This document shows positions 37,667 through 48,283 of a DNA stretch of 64,000 nucleotides, one piece after another. Every line of letters begins with the position of its first letter. The stretch's first letter is position 1. The notes under the pieces were generated by a model, which saw only the letters and a list, made by a program, of their open reading frames with translations, searched no databases and had not been told where the DNA came from. The DNA comes from Evansella halocellulosilytica (lineage in GTDB: Bacteria; Bacillota; Bacilli; Bacillales; Salisediminibacteriaceae), in NCBI RefSeq assembly GCF_002335745.1, contig NZ_NIST01000001.1:4385410-4449409 (forward strand), written 5' to 3'. Made by a program: the position numbers and the translations under genes.

Positions 37667-38159
37667 ATGTAGTACACCTCCACATTCACTGTTACAATCC
37701 TACACTTTTAGTTTATATAGACTCATTTATTAAGGCTGTTTTACTTAAGTATATGGTTAAAAAGGACAAAAAGAGTCGGAAAAAAAGGATGTCACTATAT
37801 CCTCCGAAGCTTTATAAACATCCCCGTATACTTATTGTTTGGAAAAGAAATGAAATCATGCTTCATTCATCCACGATTTTATTGAAAACGCCGAAAAAAT
37901 GAAAATGGACGCTCCCTCAATCAAGATCACGTCATGAAGATTTTGTTCAAACTATGATGATTCAATTTTTGAAAAAGTGAACAACCTCTTTTATTGTTCA
38001 ATTTTATCCTATTGTACCTACTTTGTCTAACGTTGTGGAATGTTTCCAATTAAGGAAGATTTTTTTGCTTACTGTGTATTATTCATGATATCCTTCAGTG
38101 CTTTAAAAACATAGAAAAGGAAGGAAGGAGCCCGGTCGAAGGCTCCTCCAATGCCGGTA
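37667..38159. other. Intergenic lonB-lonA with lonB terminator
   Basis: About 490 nt without a gene. The part after lonB holds a terminator at 38121-38152 (minus strand AGGAGCC pairing with GGCTCCT, then TCCTTCCTTTTC). The rest must hold the lonA promoter; no CtsR-like direct heptad repeat is seen. Confidence 0.6.
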
Positions 38160-39851
38160 TTATGTTAATCCTCCTGACTGGTTCAATGCAAATGATGCAG
38201 CTGGAGGAAGCATTTGATTTTCCTCGAGATCTTCCACATCTACTTTCTTCAATAATGCCAGCTTAAACACTTCCTCTAACGTTTCTACAGGGTAAATTTC
38301 CATTCCTTCGAAATCTTTTAAAATTGACTGGAAATTCCCTTTTGGTATGATTACTTTTGTTGCCCCAGCTAACTTTGCCGCTTCTACTTTAGCGACTACA
38401 CCGCCGACTGGTTTAACATGACCGTGAATCCCCAGTTCCCCTGTCATCGCCACTTCGTGAAAAACAGGGAGGTTGTAAATGGCTGAATAGATTGCTGTTG
38501 CCATCGAAATCCCCGCAGAAGGTCCATCAACTGGAACACCACCAGGAAAGTTTACATGTATATCGTAATTAAACGTTTCGATTCCCATATTACGCAAAAC
38601 AGTTAAGACATTTTCAACTGAGCCTTTTGCCATGCTTTTACGTTTAACTTGCCGATTATGAGTTCCTGTGCTTTCTTCTTCGGCAATTCCTGTAATGTTG
38701 ATAGTCCCTTTTCCTGGATTTTCCATAACGGTAACTTCGATATCCAACACAGCACCCATATTCGGTCCGAACACACCTAATCCGTTTACGAAACCGACTT
38801 TATTTTCCGGATGAATTCTTTTTTCTGGTCTAGGCGGACGCTGACTCGAATGAATGACCCACTCTACATCTTTAACTGTAATATTGTTTCGATCTTCGCT
38901 TGTCGCCATTCCTGCAGCAATTTGAATGATGTTGACAGCTTCTCTCCCGTTCGTAGCATATCTTGATACAAGCTCTAACACACCATTTTCAATCGTTGCA
39001 CCAATCTTCTTTACAGCTTTTTCTGCCACAATCGAAATTTCCGGCGGTGTTAACTGACGAAAATACACTTCCATACAACGAGACCTGATTGCTGGAGGGA
39101 TTTCTTCTGGTGTCCGTGTCGTAGCACCTATTAACCGAAAGTCTGCTGGAAGACCATTCTTAAAAATATCGTGAATGTGATCAGGTATTTGATTATTCTC
39201 TTCACTATAATATGCACTTTCAAGAAAAACACGACGATCTTCTAATACTTTTAATAATTTATTCATTTGGATCGAGTGAAGTTCACCAATTTCATCTATA
39301 AAAAGCATTCCACCATGAGCCTTCGTAACAGCTCCTTGTTTAGGCTGTGGAATTCCAGCTTGTCCCATCGCACCAGCACCTTGATATATCGGATCGTGTA
39401 CTGAACCGATTAGCGGATCTGCAATCCCTCTTTCATCGAATCTTGCTGTAGCCCCATCTAATTCTACAAAAACAGAGCTTCGTTTAAATGGCGAGTGCTC
39501 ATTATTTTTTGCTTCTTCTAAAACGAGCCGTGCAGCAGCTGTTTTCCCTACACCTGGCGGACCATATATTAAGACATGCTGCGGGTTAGGACCGCATAAT
39601 GCTGCCTTCAACGAACGTATACCGTCTCGCTGACCGATTATATCATCGAACGTTTTTGGGCGTATTTTTTCAGAAAGTGGTTCACTTAACCGTACTGCTC
39701 TCATCCTCCTAAGCTGTTCCATCTCCTTACGTGATTCTTTATCAACAGACACACGCTGGGTCCGCTGGTTTTTTAAAAGGTTCCAAAAGTATAGACCAAT
39801 TATCACACCGAAAAATAGCTGGATAAAAAAAGCCAATCCAGTAATACCCAT
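38160..39851 (-). CDS. lonB: ATP-dependent protease LonB
   Basis: Lon-family protease of 563 aa, in B. subtilis made in the forespore. Unlike LonA it has an N-terminal transmembrane helix (about residues 4-24) in place of the large substrate domain. The AAA+ domain has Walker [15 protein letters not shown] near 95 and Walker B MLFIDEIGEL near 180; the protease dyad is in PVDGPSAGISMATA (Ser near 440) and GGVVAKVEAAKLAGA (Lys near 483). The start has AGGAGG. Separated from clpX by a repeat-rich 1-kb region. Confidence 0.95.
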   Translation of the reverse strand: MGITGLAFFIQLFFGVIIGLYFWNLLKNQRTQRVSVDKESRKEMEQLRRMRAVRLSEPLSEKIRPKTFDDIIGQRDGIRSLKAALCGPNPQHVLIYGPPGVGKTAAARLVLEEAKNNEHSPFKRSSVFVELDGATARFDERGIADPLIGSVHDPIYQGAGAMGQAGIPQPKQGAVTKAHGGMLFIDEIGELHSIQMNKLLKVLEDRRVFLESAYYSEENNQIPDHIHDIFKNGLPADFRLIGATTRTPEEIPPAIRSRCMEVYFRQLTPPEISIVAEKAVKKIGATIENGVLELVSRYATNGREAVNIIQIAAGMATSEDRNNITVKDVEWVIHSSQRPPRPEKRIHPENKVGFVNGLGVFGPNMGAVLDIEVTVMENPGKGTINITGIAEEESTGTHNRQVKRKSMAKGSVENVLTVLRNMGIETFNYDIHVNFPGGVPVDGPSAGISMATAIYSAIYNLPVFHEVAMTGELGIHGHVKPVGGVVAKVEAAKLAGATKVIIPKGNFQSILKDFEGMEIYPVETLEEVFKLALLKKVDVEDLEENQMLPPAASFALNQSGGLT

Positions 39852-40147
39852 ATTAAATCCTCCTCACTAAATGTTTGCTAGTGGTGTTTAGTATTTCCTG
39901 ATCACCCATGGATAATCTTGATTTAAAAAGGAGGCAATAATTGGTCATAATAAATAGGGAATTCATCCACCTCTTACCACGCAAGGGAATTTTTCACTTT
40001 CTATTTCAAATAAGTATCCGCCCGTAAAACGGGCGGTTTTCATTTCGCCCTATAAGGGCACTTTACCACCAGAGTCCCTTAAGGGACCTTATTTAATTTG
40101 GTCCGTGCCAAAAGAATTTTGAGGACATCCCTTTTCTAATCAAATAG
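39852..40147. other. Upstream region of lonB
   Basis: Non-coding. It contains a GCCCGTAAAACGGGC hairpin near 40021-40035 and a TAAGGGCACTTTACCACCAGAGTCCCTTA inverted repeat near 40051-40090 (arms TAAGGG and CCCTTA). A forespore promoter for lonB is expected but not evident. Confidence 0.4.
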
Positions 40148-40345
40148 AATTCGAAATCGCTATAAGGCGGACGCTTTCACTCCAAAGCACAAGTGCGACA
40201 TCTACTCGTGCTGCACTTCGTTTGCATTCGTAGTGTCTTCTTTGCAGCGGGCAATGCCTCAACTTCCTAGGTGCCACACTGTATGCACCTAGGGGATTTT
40301 CGTCGATTGCTTTTCCCGCCTGAGTCACCGCCTAGGCGCTCTTTC
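40148..40345 (+). repeat. MITE-like dispersed repeat, copy C
   Basis: Shares the long core GGCGGACGCTTTCACTCC ... GTGTCTTCTTTGCAGCGGGC with copy B, then continues with CCTAGGTGC / GCACCTAGG hairpin and GGGGATTTTCGTC shared with copy D. The end (TCCCGCCTGAGTCACCGCC) repeats the GGCGGAC-like motif in inverted form, so the copy looks closer to complete than B. Confidence 0.75.
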
Positions 40346-40529
40346 GAGTACATGATAATAGTTAAATGACATACTAATACCAGAAAAAACGTTGTGGGAA
40401 GTTGTATCTCAGCTCATTTTTATCTCACTTAAATGGGAATGGGCTTTTGTTATCAAAGATATTTATGTTCATTTCGTATCCATCATTTAAGATAATAAAT
40501 GACATGACGCAAATAAAGTTTTCATCCAA

Positions 40530-40722
40530 AGGTGGAAGGTACTGCGCGACTGTCTCTTCCTCTACTAGTATAGCTCTGTCGTTTATCCGTCGAGACAAAT
40601 CGCTGTATTTCGAAGAAGCAATGCTCTTTCCTACGTAAAACGGACGAGTTGAGATCCCTTCGAGCTTGGTCGAAGTAGCTCAACCGTTCGTCCGTGGAAA
40701 GCAAGCAGTATACCTTCCAACT
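40530..40722 (+). repeat. Element with inverted ends and a tRNA-array-like hairpin core
   Basis: The ends TGGAAGGTACTGC (40530) and GCAGTATACCTTCCA (to 40722) are imperfect inverted repeats. The inside shows GTCTCTTCCTCT, an AGTA, TATCCGTCGAGACAA and a closing GCTC at the same relative positions as in the spacer of the tRNA-Gly repeat units at 46.5-47.0 kb. It is non-coding and looks like a single-copy relative of that spacer. Confidence 0.6.
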
Positions 40723-40811
40723 ATTCGTTACTTTTAAAGAAATCTCACGAATACAATCCTTAAAGGTTTATTTTCACACTGGCAGAGCCTGTGGTTTAAA
40801 AAGACTATAAT

Positions 40812-40838
40812 AAAAAACCCCGACATAATCGGGGTTTT
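40812..40838. terminator. Terminator of clpX
   Basis: AAAAACCCCG and CGGGGTTTT arms around ACATAAT, T-run in both directions; 24 nt after the clpX stop. Confidence 0.88.
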
Positions 40839-40861
40839 GAATTCATTCATTCCACAAATAG

Positions 40862-42124
40862 TTAAGCACTTTCTTTTGGCTCTTCAATAATTTCACCATC
40901 GGACGATTCAAGTGTCGGACGTTTATTATCACGGACCGATTCATCTGTAATAACACATTTAGCGATATCTTCACGTGATGGCAGTTCATACATGACATCA
41001 AGCATAATACCTTCAATGATGGATCGAAGACCACGAGCACCTGTTTTCCGTTCAATTGCTTGTTTAGCAACTTCTCGTAATGCTTCGTCTGTAAATTCAA
41101 GTTCCACATCGTCAAGTTCAAGCAATTTTTTATATTGCTTTACAAGGGCATTTTTAGGTTTCGTTAAAATCTCTACAAGCGCATCTTCATCTAAAGGCTG
41201 TAAGCTTGAGATTACCGGTAAACGCCCGATAAATTCAGGGATTAAACCATAGCGAAGTAAATCCTCTGGTAAGATTTTTGCTAAAAATTCACCGTCTTTT
41301 AAATCTTCTTCAGTTGTCTCTGATCCAAAGCCGATCACTTTCTTACCTAAGCGACGCTTAATAATTTGTTCGATTCCATCGAAAGCACCACCGCAAACAA
41401 AGAGAACGTTTGTCGTATCAATTTGAATGAACTCTTGATGAGGATGTTTACGTCCGCCTTGTGGAGGTACGCTAGCGGTAGTTCCTTCAAGAATTTTTAG
41501 CAACGCTTGCTGTACCCCTTCACCAGATACGTCTCGAGTAATAGATGGGTTTTCAGATTTACGTGCAACCTTATCAATTTCGTCAATATAGATAATTCCA
41601 CGCTCTGCTTTTTCAACGTCATAATCCGCAGCTTGGATTAGTTTAAGTAAAATGTTTTCAACGTCTTCACCGACATAACCTGCTTCAGTCAAAGAAGTTG
41701 CATCAGCAATTGCAAACGGCACATTCAATATACGTGCTAACGTTTGAGCAAGTAGCGTTTTCCCGCTCCCTGTCGGCCCGATTAAACAAATATTACTTTT
41801 AGCAAGCTCAACTTCATCATTTTTACTTGAAGAATTCACACGTTTGTAATGATTATAAACAGCTACAGATAAGGTCTTTTTCGCTTGATCTTGACCAATG
41901 ACATAATCGTTCAATATATCACGGATCTCTTGTGGTTTTGGAATGTCTTCCATTTCCACCTCTTCTTCACTGCCCAATTCTTCTTCAACGATCTCAGTGC
42001 ACAATTCAATACACTCATCACATATATATACGCCAGGACCAGCGACTAGTTTACGTACTTGGTCTTGTGTTTTCCCACAAAAAGAACATTTTAACTGTCC
42101 TTTTTCTTCATTAAATTTAAACAT
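40862..42124 (-). CDS. clpX: ATP-dependent Clp protease ATP-binding subunit ClpX
   Basis: Unfoldase of 420 aa that feeds proteins into ClpP. The N-terminal zinc-binding domain has four Cys in CSFCGKTQ (about 13-16) and [10 protein letters not shown] (about 35-40). AAA+ Walker A is [14 protein letters not shown] near 115, Walker [13 protein letters not shown] near 180, the pore loop GYVG near 150 and the ClpP-binding IGF loop IGFG near 265. Complete. In B. subtilis it is in the order tig-clpX-lonB, as here. Confidence 0.98.
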   Translation of the reverse strand: MFKFNEEKGQLKCSFCGKTQDQVRKLVAGPGVYICDECIELCTEIVEEELGSEEEVEMEDIPKPQEIRDILNDYVIGQDQAKKTLSVAVYNHYKRVNSSSKNDEVELAKSNICLIGPTGSGKTLLAQTLARILNVPFAIADATSLTEAGYVGEDVENILLKLIQAADYDVEKAERGIIYIDEIDKVARKSENPSITRDVSGEGVQQALLKILEGTTASVPPQGGRKHPHQEFIQIDTTNVLFVCGGAFDGIEQIIKRRLGKKVIGFGSETTEEDLKDGEFLAKILPEDLLRYGLIPEFIGRLPVISSLQPLDEDALVEILTKPKNALVKQYKKLLELDDVELEFTDEALREVAKQAIERKTGARGLRSIIEGIMLDVMYELPSREDIAKCVITDESVRDNKRPTLESSDGEIIEEPKESA

Positions 42125-42862
42125 TCAATTCACCCCTAACAGTAATGTTAAACGAAGCTCTGTCTTTTTCGCTTATAAAATGAGGATTGCCCTTCCTCGC
42201 CAACAACAATTGATACGTTGCTTGAACAGCGCAACATTTGACGACGATATACATTCGGCTCATCACTCAAAAATATGTTGTTTACCGGTTTTTAGCCCCT
42301 ATTTTATCGAGTTGGACAACTCTTAAGTGATTCACTTTATACGTATGTTTACATTGTACGTTTCCGTTCCAAATTTTAAACGGACGACTGTCCAAAATAA
42401 ACGAATGGAAGGTTGGGGATATTTTGCCAAACAACCACTTATAAAATTGTAACACATATGATGCAGTGAATCGAAAGTCAAGCCTTCTTCGATATTGTGT
42501 GCGAAAAAACATTTAATTGTTTCATCAGAATAAATCACCGTTTCTAATCTGTCAAACAATTTGAGGTTATCCGGACGTCCATTATTTTCCGCCTATAGCG
42601 GATCGCTTAATTATGTATTGATTGACTATCTCAATTTATGAAGAAAGGTCTCCTTCTATAATCTACCAATAAAAACATTTCTTCTTGAAATGAGCTTTTT
42701 AATACAATACCACATTAAAAAACAGATTACCTTGTTTTATGTCCAAAGAAATTTCTCCATCTTTCGAAAGTCTTTGTAAAAAAAGCTCAAATTATGATGG
42801 AAGATTATACTGAATCTCATGTAATGATTCGTTTTTAAATGAAATAGTATTTATAGTATGTA
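42125..42862. other. Intergenic tig-clpX region, no gene seen
   Basis: About 740 nt. Minus-strand frames of 75-76 codons at 42282-42559 lack ribosome binding sites and are not credible. The clpX promoter must lie here. No repeat recognised. Confidence 0.5.
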
Positions 42863-42893
42863 TAAAGCAAGGCACGATCTAGTCGCGCCTTGC
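42863..42893 (-). terminator. Terminator of tig
   Basis: On the minus strand GCAAGGCGCGA pairs with TCGTGCCTTGC (one G-T pair), followed by TTTATA. Confidence 0.75.
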
Positions 42894-42908
42894 CAAACGG
42901 TCGTATTA

Positions 42909-44204
42909 TTATTTTGCAGTTTTACTATTCTCGACTAAGAAATCAATCGCTTTGCGAACTTTTAAGTCACCTTTTAATGTATCAACGCCACCTTGCATAG
43001 CAAGAATTTGTTTAATCTCATCAGCAGAGCGTTGGTACGTTTCAGCCATTTGATCGATCTCTTTATCGACGTCCTCATCAGATACTTCTAAGTTTTCAGC
43101 TTCAGCAATTGCTTCAAGTGTTAAGTTCATGCGAACACGCTTTCCAGCATCGTCCTGGAACTGAGCTTTCATACCTTCTTCGTCTGTTTGAGCAAATTGG
43201 TAATACATGTCAAGTGACATACCTTGAGCTTGCAGACGCTGACCAAATTCTTGGAGCATGCGGTCTACTTCTGTATCAATCATCGCTTGTGGAATGTCGA
43301 TCTCAGAGTTCTCTGCAGCTTGTTCTACAAGTGAATCACGCTTTGCTGCATCTGCTTCCTGCTCTTTACCTTTTTCAAGTTTTTCCCGGATATCTTTTTT
43401 AAGTTCATCAAGTGTTTCGACATCTTCATTTGCATCTTTCGCAAATTCGTCATCTAGTTCAGGAAGTTCTTTACGTTTTACATCATGAACTTTCACTTTA
43501 AATAATGCAGGCTTTCCAGCTAATTCTTCAGAATGATAGTCTTCTGGAAATTCAACATTTACTTCTGTTTCTTCACCAGCTTTTGCCCCGACTAGCTGCT
43601 CTTCAAAGCCCGGAATAAACTGACTAGACCCGATTTCTAAAGAGTAGTTTTCTGCCTTTCCACCTTCGAAGGCTTCTCCGTCAACGAACCCTTCAAAGTC
43701 CATCACAACTGTATCGCCTTCTGCTACTTCACCATCTTCGATCGCTACTAAGTCAGCGTGACGCTCTTGTAGTTGTTTAACTTCCTCTTCAACATCTTCA
43801 TCTGCTACAGTAACGTCTTGTTCTTCAACTTCAAGACCTTTGTATTCGCCTAATTGAACTTCTGGTTTCACTGTTACTGTCGCTTTAAAGATAAGTGATT
43901 GACCTTTTTCGATTTGATCGATATCAATCTCTGGACGATCAACAGGTTCAATTCCTGCTTCTTCTACAGCTTCTGAGTAGGCTTGCGGAAGTAGAATATC
44001 TAAAGCATCTTGATAAAGTGACTCGACGCCAAAACGTTGTTCGAAAAGTCCTCGAGGTACCTTCCCTTTACGGAAGCCAGGTACATTTACTTTCTTCACT
44101 ACTTTTTTAAATGCTTCATCTAACGCTTGATCCACACGTCCACTGTCAACTTCTACAGTAAGTACGCCGGAGTTACCTTCTTGTTTTTCCCATTTTGCAG
44201 TCAT
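42909..44204 (-). CDS. tig: Trigger factor
   Basis: Ribosome-bound chaperone and peptidyl-prolyl isomerase, 431 aa. The N-terminal ribosome-binding signature is [11 protein letters not shown] near residue 42, the FKBP-type domain runs about 160-245 ([20 protein letters not shown]), and the C-terminal chaperone arms fill the rest. The start at 44204 follows TTGGAGGG; the frame extends to 44264 without a signal. Confidence 0.97.
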   Translation of the reverse strand: MTAKWEKQEGNSGVLTVEVDSGRVDQALDEAFKKVVKKVNVPGFRKGKVPRGLFEQRFGVESLYQDALDILLPQAYSEAVEEAGIEPVDRPEIDIDQIEKGQSLIFKATVTVKPEVQLGEYKGLEVEEQDVTVADEDVEEEVKQLQERHADLVAIEDGEVAEGDTVVMDFEGFVDGEAFEGGKAENYSLEIGSSQFIPGFEEQLVGAKAGEETEVNVEFPEDYHSEELAGKPALFKVKVHDVKRKELPELDDEFAKDANEDVETLDELKKDIREKLEKGKEQEADAAKRDSLVEQAAENSEIDIPQAMIDTEVDRMLQEFGQRLQAQGMSLDMYYQFAQTDEEGMKAQFQDDAGKRVRMNLTLEAIAEAENLEVSDEDVDKEIDQMAETYQRSADEIKQILAMQGGVDTLKGDLKVRKAIDFLVENSKTAK

Positions 44205-44364
44205 GAATACTTTCCCTCCAACAATCAAAAAATAAATAATATGCACTTTCTTCACTATTTGCAACCATCTTATTATAACACACGAAAATAGGTTTTCAAT
44301 AATTTCTCTTTGTCGCTTGACAGCTTGCCATAAGAAGCAGCGTTCTTGAGAGCGAAGTCTTTCA

Positions 44365-45411
44365 TTATGTATGATTTTCGTTCAAAGTTAATAACAGCGA
44401 CTCAATTTCTTTCATATGAACGACCGCTGATTCGACTTCTTTTTCATCGACGTCATATTGATCGATAATCTCTTCTGCTGTTTCTTCCCCTTCAACTAAA
44501 GCGGATCCTAAAATATGTAATGCAGCTGCCCATGTTTCCGTATGTAATGGGACCGGTGATTTCGGATATAATGCAAACAAATAGTGCCACCATACTTGTT
44601 GAACCATCTCATATAATGATGGACTTTTTTGTGCCAATGTCTCATTCAACCGATTTAGTACATTCGCTCCAAATTTTTCATGAAAAATGTCTTCTAATTG
44701 ATTAATATTGACTTCAAACGTCTCGCCAAATTTATGTACTTCAAATGTATCTGTACTATGTAATTCCTTTAAAATTTGAATGAGATAACTTTTTAGAACT
44801 GGATTATTTTCTTTTCCTTTTAAAAAACTTTGATAAGCATCTTGAACTCTCGGTGAATTAATTTGGCTTAGTCGTTGAATGGCTCCCCACTGCTGATCCG
44901 GGTCACCTCCTTCAAGTTTTTGAATTAACTCTTCCGTATTTGTTATGTTATCTACACTATCATCATAGTCTTCCTCAATTCCTGCTTGATCAGACGCCAT
45001 TTGCCTCGAAAAATCAAGAAGCTGATAAAAAGATTCTGCCATATTCGGTGGTAGTCTATCTTCAGCAATAACCGTTTCCAAGAGGTGAACAACTTCTTTA
45101 TAGTCGCCTAACTGTACAAGAAGAGAGACATACACTTGAAGGACATCATAATATTGTCCAATCCCTTCATGTAACATAGACTCACAATGATTCCGGGCTT
45201 CCTCAAGACGGTTTAATTCGATATTCGTAATGACAAGTCCATAACGAGCCTGGGGATGACTTGCTTCCAGTTCAGTCGATTCCTGAAAATAACGAAGTGC
45301 ATCGTAATACTTTTTTTCCTTTAAGGATGACATGCCTTTTTCCACTAGCTTTGCAACAAGCCCCGGAAATAAAATAACATTATCCTCATGTCCATTCTCT
45401 TGCTTCCCCAT
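44365..45411 (-). CDS. ysoA: TPR protein YsoA
   Basis: A 348-aa soluble protein with tetratricopeptide repeats in its N-terminal third (for example [25 protein letters not shown], about residues 32-56, abbreviated by family) and a helical remainder with a HEAT-like patch ([20 protein letters not shown]). B. subtilis ysoA lies next to tig in the same orientation. The start at 45411 (MGKQENG) is preferred over the open frame to 45480; AAGGTGG stands about 10 nt upstream. Molecular role unknown. Confidence 0.85.
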   Translation of the reverse strand: MGKQENGHEDNVILFPGLVAKLVEKGMSSLKEKKYYDALRYFQESTELEASHPQARYGLVITNIELNRLEEARNHCESMLHEGIGQYYDVLQVYVSLLVQLGDYKEVVHLLETVIAEDRLPPNMAESFYQLLDFSRQMASDQAGIEEDYDDSVDNITNTEELIQKLEGGDPDQQWGAIQRLSQINSPRVQDAYQSFLKGKENNPVLKSYLIQILKELHSTDTFEVHKFGETFEVNINQLEDIFHEKFGANVLNRLNETLAQKSPSLYEMVQQVWWHYLFALYPKSPVPLHTETWAAALHILGSALVEGEETAEEIIDQYDVDEKEVESAVVHMKEIESLLLTLNENHT

Positions 45412-45780
45412 GATTGTGTGACCACCTTTGAAAACGAATATTCTTCCTTTTAGTTTATCAATACAAATTTTGAAAAACAAATAGTATAAGAGTAAATTGT
45501 TTACTTTTCAGAAAATTCCTGATATTCCTGTTTTAAATTAAAGTATATATGATAACTTGTTTTTATTGTATACAAAACAGTCGTAAAAATGATAAAAAAC
45601 GTAGTAGTGAACAATATAATTATGCAAATAAAATAGATTTAAGTGTTAAAAGGGGGAATATGCTAGTTCCTGAAGCGAGTCAACACAACAATTATCATAG
45701 TAATAACTGTAAAAACGCAGAGTAGTCATCATATCACATAAAACACTCTTCACGCTGTATCAGCATATATTTAGTTTCAT
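45412..45780. other. Intergenic region between tRNA-Arg terminator and ysoA
   Basis: AT-rich, non-coding. B. subtilis has the ilv-leu operon on this side of ysoA; none is present here. Confidence 0.5.
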
Positions 45781-45809
45781 AAAAAAAAACTCTGAGAATG
45801 ATCTCAGAG
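45781..45809 (-). terminator. Terminator of the tRNA-Gly/tRNA-Arg transcript
   Basis: On the minus strand CTCTGAGA (45809-45802) pairs with TCTCAGAG (45797-45790), four-base loop, followed by nine T. Confidence 0.92.
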
Positions 45810-45828
45810 GCTTAAATATGTAATGTAA

Positions 45829-45905
<77 letters not shown>

Positions 45906-46407
45906 AAAGTATAATTCTTATCAAGTTTTATCCTGTTTCTTCCTCTCCCAGTCATCTCAATGATGGCAATGCGTCGTAACAACTCGCAGCATCTTCTTTG
46001 ATGTATCGCTCGTAGCTGAGCTACTGGGACAAAGTATAATTCTTATCAAGGTTTATCCTGTTTCTTCCTCTCCCAGTCATCTCAATGATGGCAATGCGTC
46101 GTAACAACTCGCGCAGCATCTTCTTTGATGTATCGCTCGTAGCTGAGCTACTGGGACAAAGTATAATTCTTATCAAGTTTTATCCTGTTTCTTCCTCTCC
46201 CAGCTATCTCAATGATGGCAATGCGTCGTAACAACTCGCAGCATCTTCTTTGATGTATCGCTCGTAGCTGAGCTACTGGGACAAAGTATAATTCTTATCA
46301 AGGTTTATCCTGTTTCTTCCTCTCCCAGTCATCTCAATGATGACAATGCGTCGTAACAACTCGCAGCATCTTCTTTGATGTATCGCTCGTAGCTGAGCTA
46401 CTGGGAC
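45906..46407 (-). repeat. Tandem array of four truncated tRNA-Arg units (~125 bp each)
   Basis: Four units with 5' ends of the tRNA fragment at 46407, 46282, 46157 and 46030 (spacing 125, 125, 127, then 125 to the true tRNA). Each starts with the first 17 nt of tRNA-Arg (GTCCCAGTAGCTCAGCT) and then departs into a spacer of about 108 bp with conserved CGAGTTGTTACGACGC and GGGAGAGGAAGAAACAGG. The sequence just before each fragment (AAGAATTATACTTT) is the same as that before the intact tRNA. Units differ by a few point changes. Confidence 0.95.
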
Positions 46408-46449
46408 AAAATTTTATTAATATCATATTAATCGGAAACTTTGTAATTA

Positions 46450-46523
46450 TGGAGCGGGTGAAGGGAATCGAACCCTCGTCATCAGCTTGGAAGGCTGAGG
46501 TTTTACCATTAAACTACACCCGC
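46450..46523 (-). tRNA. tRNA-Gly (anticodon TCC), CCA encoded
   Basis: Complete cloverleaf on the minus strand: acceptor GCGGGTG/CACCCGC, D arm AGTTTAATGGTAAAACC, anticodon arm TCAGC-CTTCCAA-GCTGA with TCC, T arm GAGGGTTCGATTCCCTTC, discriminator T and encoded CCA. Reads GGA and GGG codons. Three truncated 5' copies precede it. Confidence 0.97.
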
Positions 46524-46973
46524 ATAATATTTAGATCTCTTTTCATGCTTGCTTATACTTTCATGTCTCTTCCTCTGCCAGTAACGCTTCGCAGTAATAT
46601 CCGTCGAGACAACTCGTCGATTACTCGTGAAGCCTCGCTCGTGGCTGAGGTTTTACCATTAAACTACACACGCATAATATTTAGATCTCTTTTCATGCTT
46701 GCTTATACTTTCATGTCTCTTCCTCTGCCAGTAACGCTTCGCAGTAATATCCGTCGAGACAACTCGCAGATTACTCGTGAAGCTTCGCTCGTGGCTGAGG
46801 TTTTACCATTAAACTACACCCGCATAATATTTAGATCTCTTTTCATGCTTGCTTATACTTTCATGTCTCTTCCTCTGCCAGTATCGCTTCGCAGTTATAT
46901 CCGTCGAGACAACTCGCAGATTACTCGTGAAGCTTAGCTCGTGGCTGAGGTTTTACCATTAAACTACACACGC
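46524..46973 (-). repeat. Tandem array of three truncated tRNA-Gly units (150 bp each)
   Basis: Three units with a period of exactly 150 bp; fragment 5' ends at 46973, 46823 and 46673. Each starts with the first 31 nt of tRNA-Gly (acceptor 5' strand, D arm, 5' strand of the anticodon stem), then a spacer with CGAGTTGTCTCGACGGATAT and GGCAGAGGAAGAGACATG. Units at 46973 and 46673 have GCGTGTG instead of GCGGGTG in the acceptor; the middle unit keeps the true sequence. The spacer can fold into a stem with arms GCTTC..AGTAAT / ATTACT..GAAGC. Confidence 0.95.
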
Positions 46974-47011
46974 TTTAAACGCGTTAGTTTTAAAACAAAG
47001 TTATGTAGTAC

Positions 47012-47039
47012 ATTATACTAGAAAAACAATTTTTTTCAA
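47012..47039 (-). promoter_or_regulatory. Promoter of the tRNA operon
   Basis: On the minus strand TTGAAA (47039-47034), 16-bp spacer, TATAAT (47017-47012), a strong SigA-type match. It lies about 40 bp before the outermost truncated tRNA-Gly unit, so all truncated units should be within the transcript. Confidence 0.8.
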
Positions 47040-47112
47040 GGGTTAATTTGAAAAAAGAAGGATTGTTTGTTAACAGCGACATAGATTAATATATACAATC
47101 CTTCCTTTATTG

Positions 47113-47628
47113 TCAACTATTTCTTGAAAAACTTTTACTAAGTTCCTCAACTTTTGTTCCAGCTACATCATAAAAATCAACAACAACTTCATTTTCATCT
47201 ACTGTGACAATTACATAAGTTCCGACATGAAAACGACGCGGAAGTCGCATGCTTCCAGGGTTAATAATAACCTTGCCTTTTTCTTGAACAGCTACTGGAA
47301 CATGTGTGTGACCGTAACAAATCACATCTGCCCCTGATTCTTCACCCCTCAATAATATATTCATTTCTGTCATTTTTACATTTAATAAATGACCGTGCGC
47401 AATAAAAAATTTGACTCCTTCGATCTCTTTTATTTCTTCTTCTTTAAAGTCATTGCCAAAATCACAATTCCCTCTAACAGTGATGACATTTTTTAAAGGC
47501 TCTGCATGTCCGTTCAGCTCGGAATCACCACAATGAAACATCGCATCGACTTCATGTTGATGGCGATCAACGACTTGTTGAACTTGCTCGTCCCAACCAT
47601 GACTGTCACTCATTATTAATGCTTTCAT
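47113..47628 (-). CDS. ysnB: YfcE-type metallophosphoesterase YsnB
   Basis: A 171-aa calcineurin-like phosphodiesterase. Metal ligands are seen in MSDSHGWDEQ (Asp8, His10), FHCGDSELNGH near 35, VRGNCD near 53 and AHGHLL near 78, YGHTHVP near 108, so the whole set is present. The natural substrate is unknown. In B. subtilis it forms an operon with rph and ysnA, in the same order as here; 47-nt gap after ysnA. Confidence 0.92.
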   Translation of the reverse strand: MKALIMSDSHGWDEQVQQVVDRHQHEVDAMFHCGDSELNGHAEPLKNVITVRGNCDFGNDFKEEEIKEIEGVKFFIAHGHLLNVKMTEMNILLRGEESGADVICYGHTHVPVAVQEKGKVIINPGSMRLPRRFHVGTYVIVTVDENEVVVDFYDVAGTKVEELSKSFSRNS

Positions 47629-47675
47629 GATCTTCGCCCCTTGTTACAGTGTCTTCTTTGTATGTTTAGATTGAC

Positions 47676-48281
47676 TTATGAATGTACCCATTCATCCCAA
47701 TGTTTCGCTAAAATGTTTAAGGCATTTGCTCGATGACTAATTGTATTTTTTTCATGCTTTTCTAGTTCAGCCATCGTTTTATTATGTTGAGGTAAGTAAA
47801 AAATTGGGTCATACCCAAATCCATGATCACCTGAACGTTCTGTTGCAATTAATCCCTCACAAGTACCGCGAACCGTTTTTGTCTTTTCTCCAGGGATAAA
47901 GACTGCGAGTACACAGACAAACCGGGCCTGTCTCTCCTCTTCAGGTATACCTACCAGTTCCTTTAACAGTTTCTCATTGTTTGCATCGTCATTTTTCTCT
48001 ATTCCCGCAAATCGTGCAGAATAAATCCCTGGTTTCCCACCTAAGGCGTCAACTTCTAATCCTGAATCATCTGAAATGACAACTTGATTTATCTGTTTTC
48101 CAATTGTTTCAGCTTTTTTTATTGCATTTTCTTCAAAGATTGTCCCATCTTCTATAACATCAACATCTTTCTCAAGGTCTAACAAAGACTTAACTTTCAC
48201 ACCTTTTTTCTCAAAAAATGCTGCAAATTCATTTATTTTCCCTTTGTTTTTCGTAGCAATGAAGACTTGATCAATATTCAA
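47676..48281 (-). CDS. ysnA: dITP/XTP pyrophosphatase (RdgB/HAM1 family)
   Basis: House-cleaning enzyme of 201 aa that hydrolyses ITP, dITP and XTP to monophosphates, keeping them out of nucleic acids. IATKNKGKINEF at the N-terminus, ISDDSGLEVDALGGKPGIYSARFAG near 70 (abbreviated by family) and GFGYDPIFYLP near 153 and SHRANAL near 180 mark the active site. The start is TTG at 48281, 6 nt after GAGGAGGC and 2 nt after the rph stop, implying coupling. Confidence 0.95.
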   Translation of the reverse strand: MNIDQVFIATKNKGKINEFAAFFEKKGVKVKSLLDLEKDVDVIEDGTIFEENAIKKAETIGKQINQVVISDDSGLEVDALGGKPGIYSARFAGIEKNDDANNEKLLKELVGIPEEERQARFVCVLAVFIPGEKTKTVRGTCEGLIATERSGDHGFGYDPIFYLPQHNKTMAELEKHEKNTISHRANALNILAKHWDEWVHS

Positions 48282-48283
48282 GG

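Noticed and set aside
37667-37760. CtsR operator upstream of lonA
   Set aside because: No tandem GGTCAAA heptads are visible.
40402-40704. Short ORFs on both strands upstream of clpX
   Set aside because: They lie across the repeat element at 40530-40722 with inverted ends and show no coding signs.
42282-42559. Two overlapping minus-strand frames of about 75 codons between clpX and tig
   Set aside because: Neither has a ribosome binding site or family pattern; likely non-coding promoter region.
46449-46937. Plus-strand frame of 162 codons with a threefold repeated segment
   Set aside because: It is antisense to tRNA-Gly and its truncated copies; it stays open only because the repeat period (150) is divisible by three. 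It is a classic false ORF at tRNA genes.
45906-46973. CRISPR array
   Set aside because: The repeats are long (125-150 bp) direct tandem units without short repeats alternating with unique spacers, and no cas genes are near.
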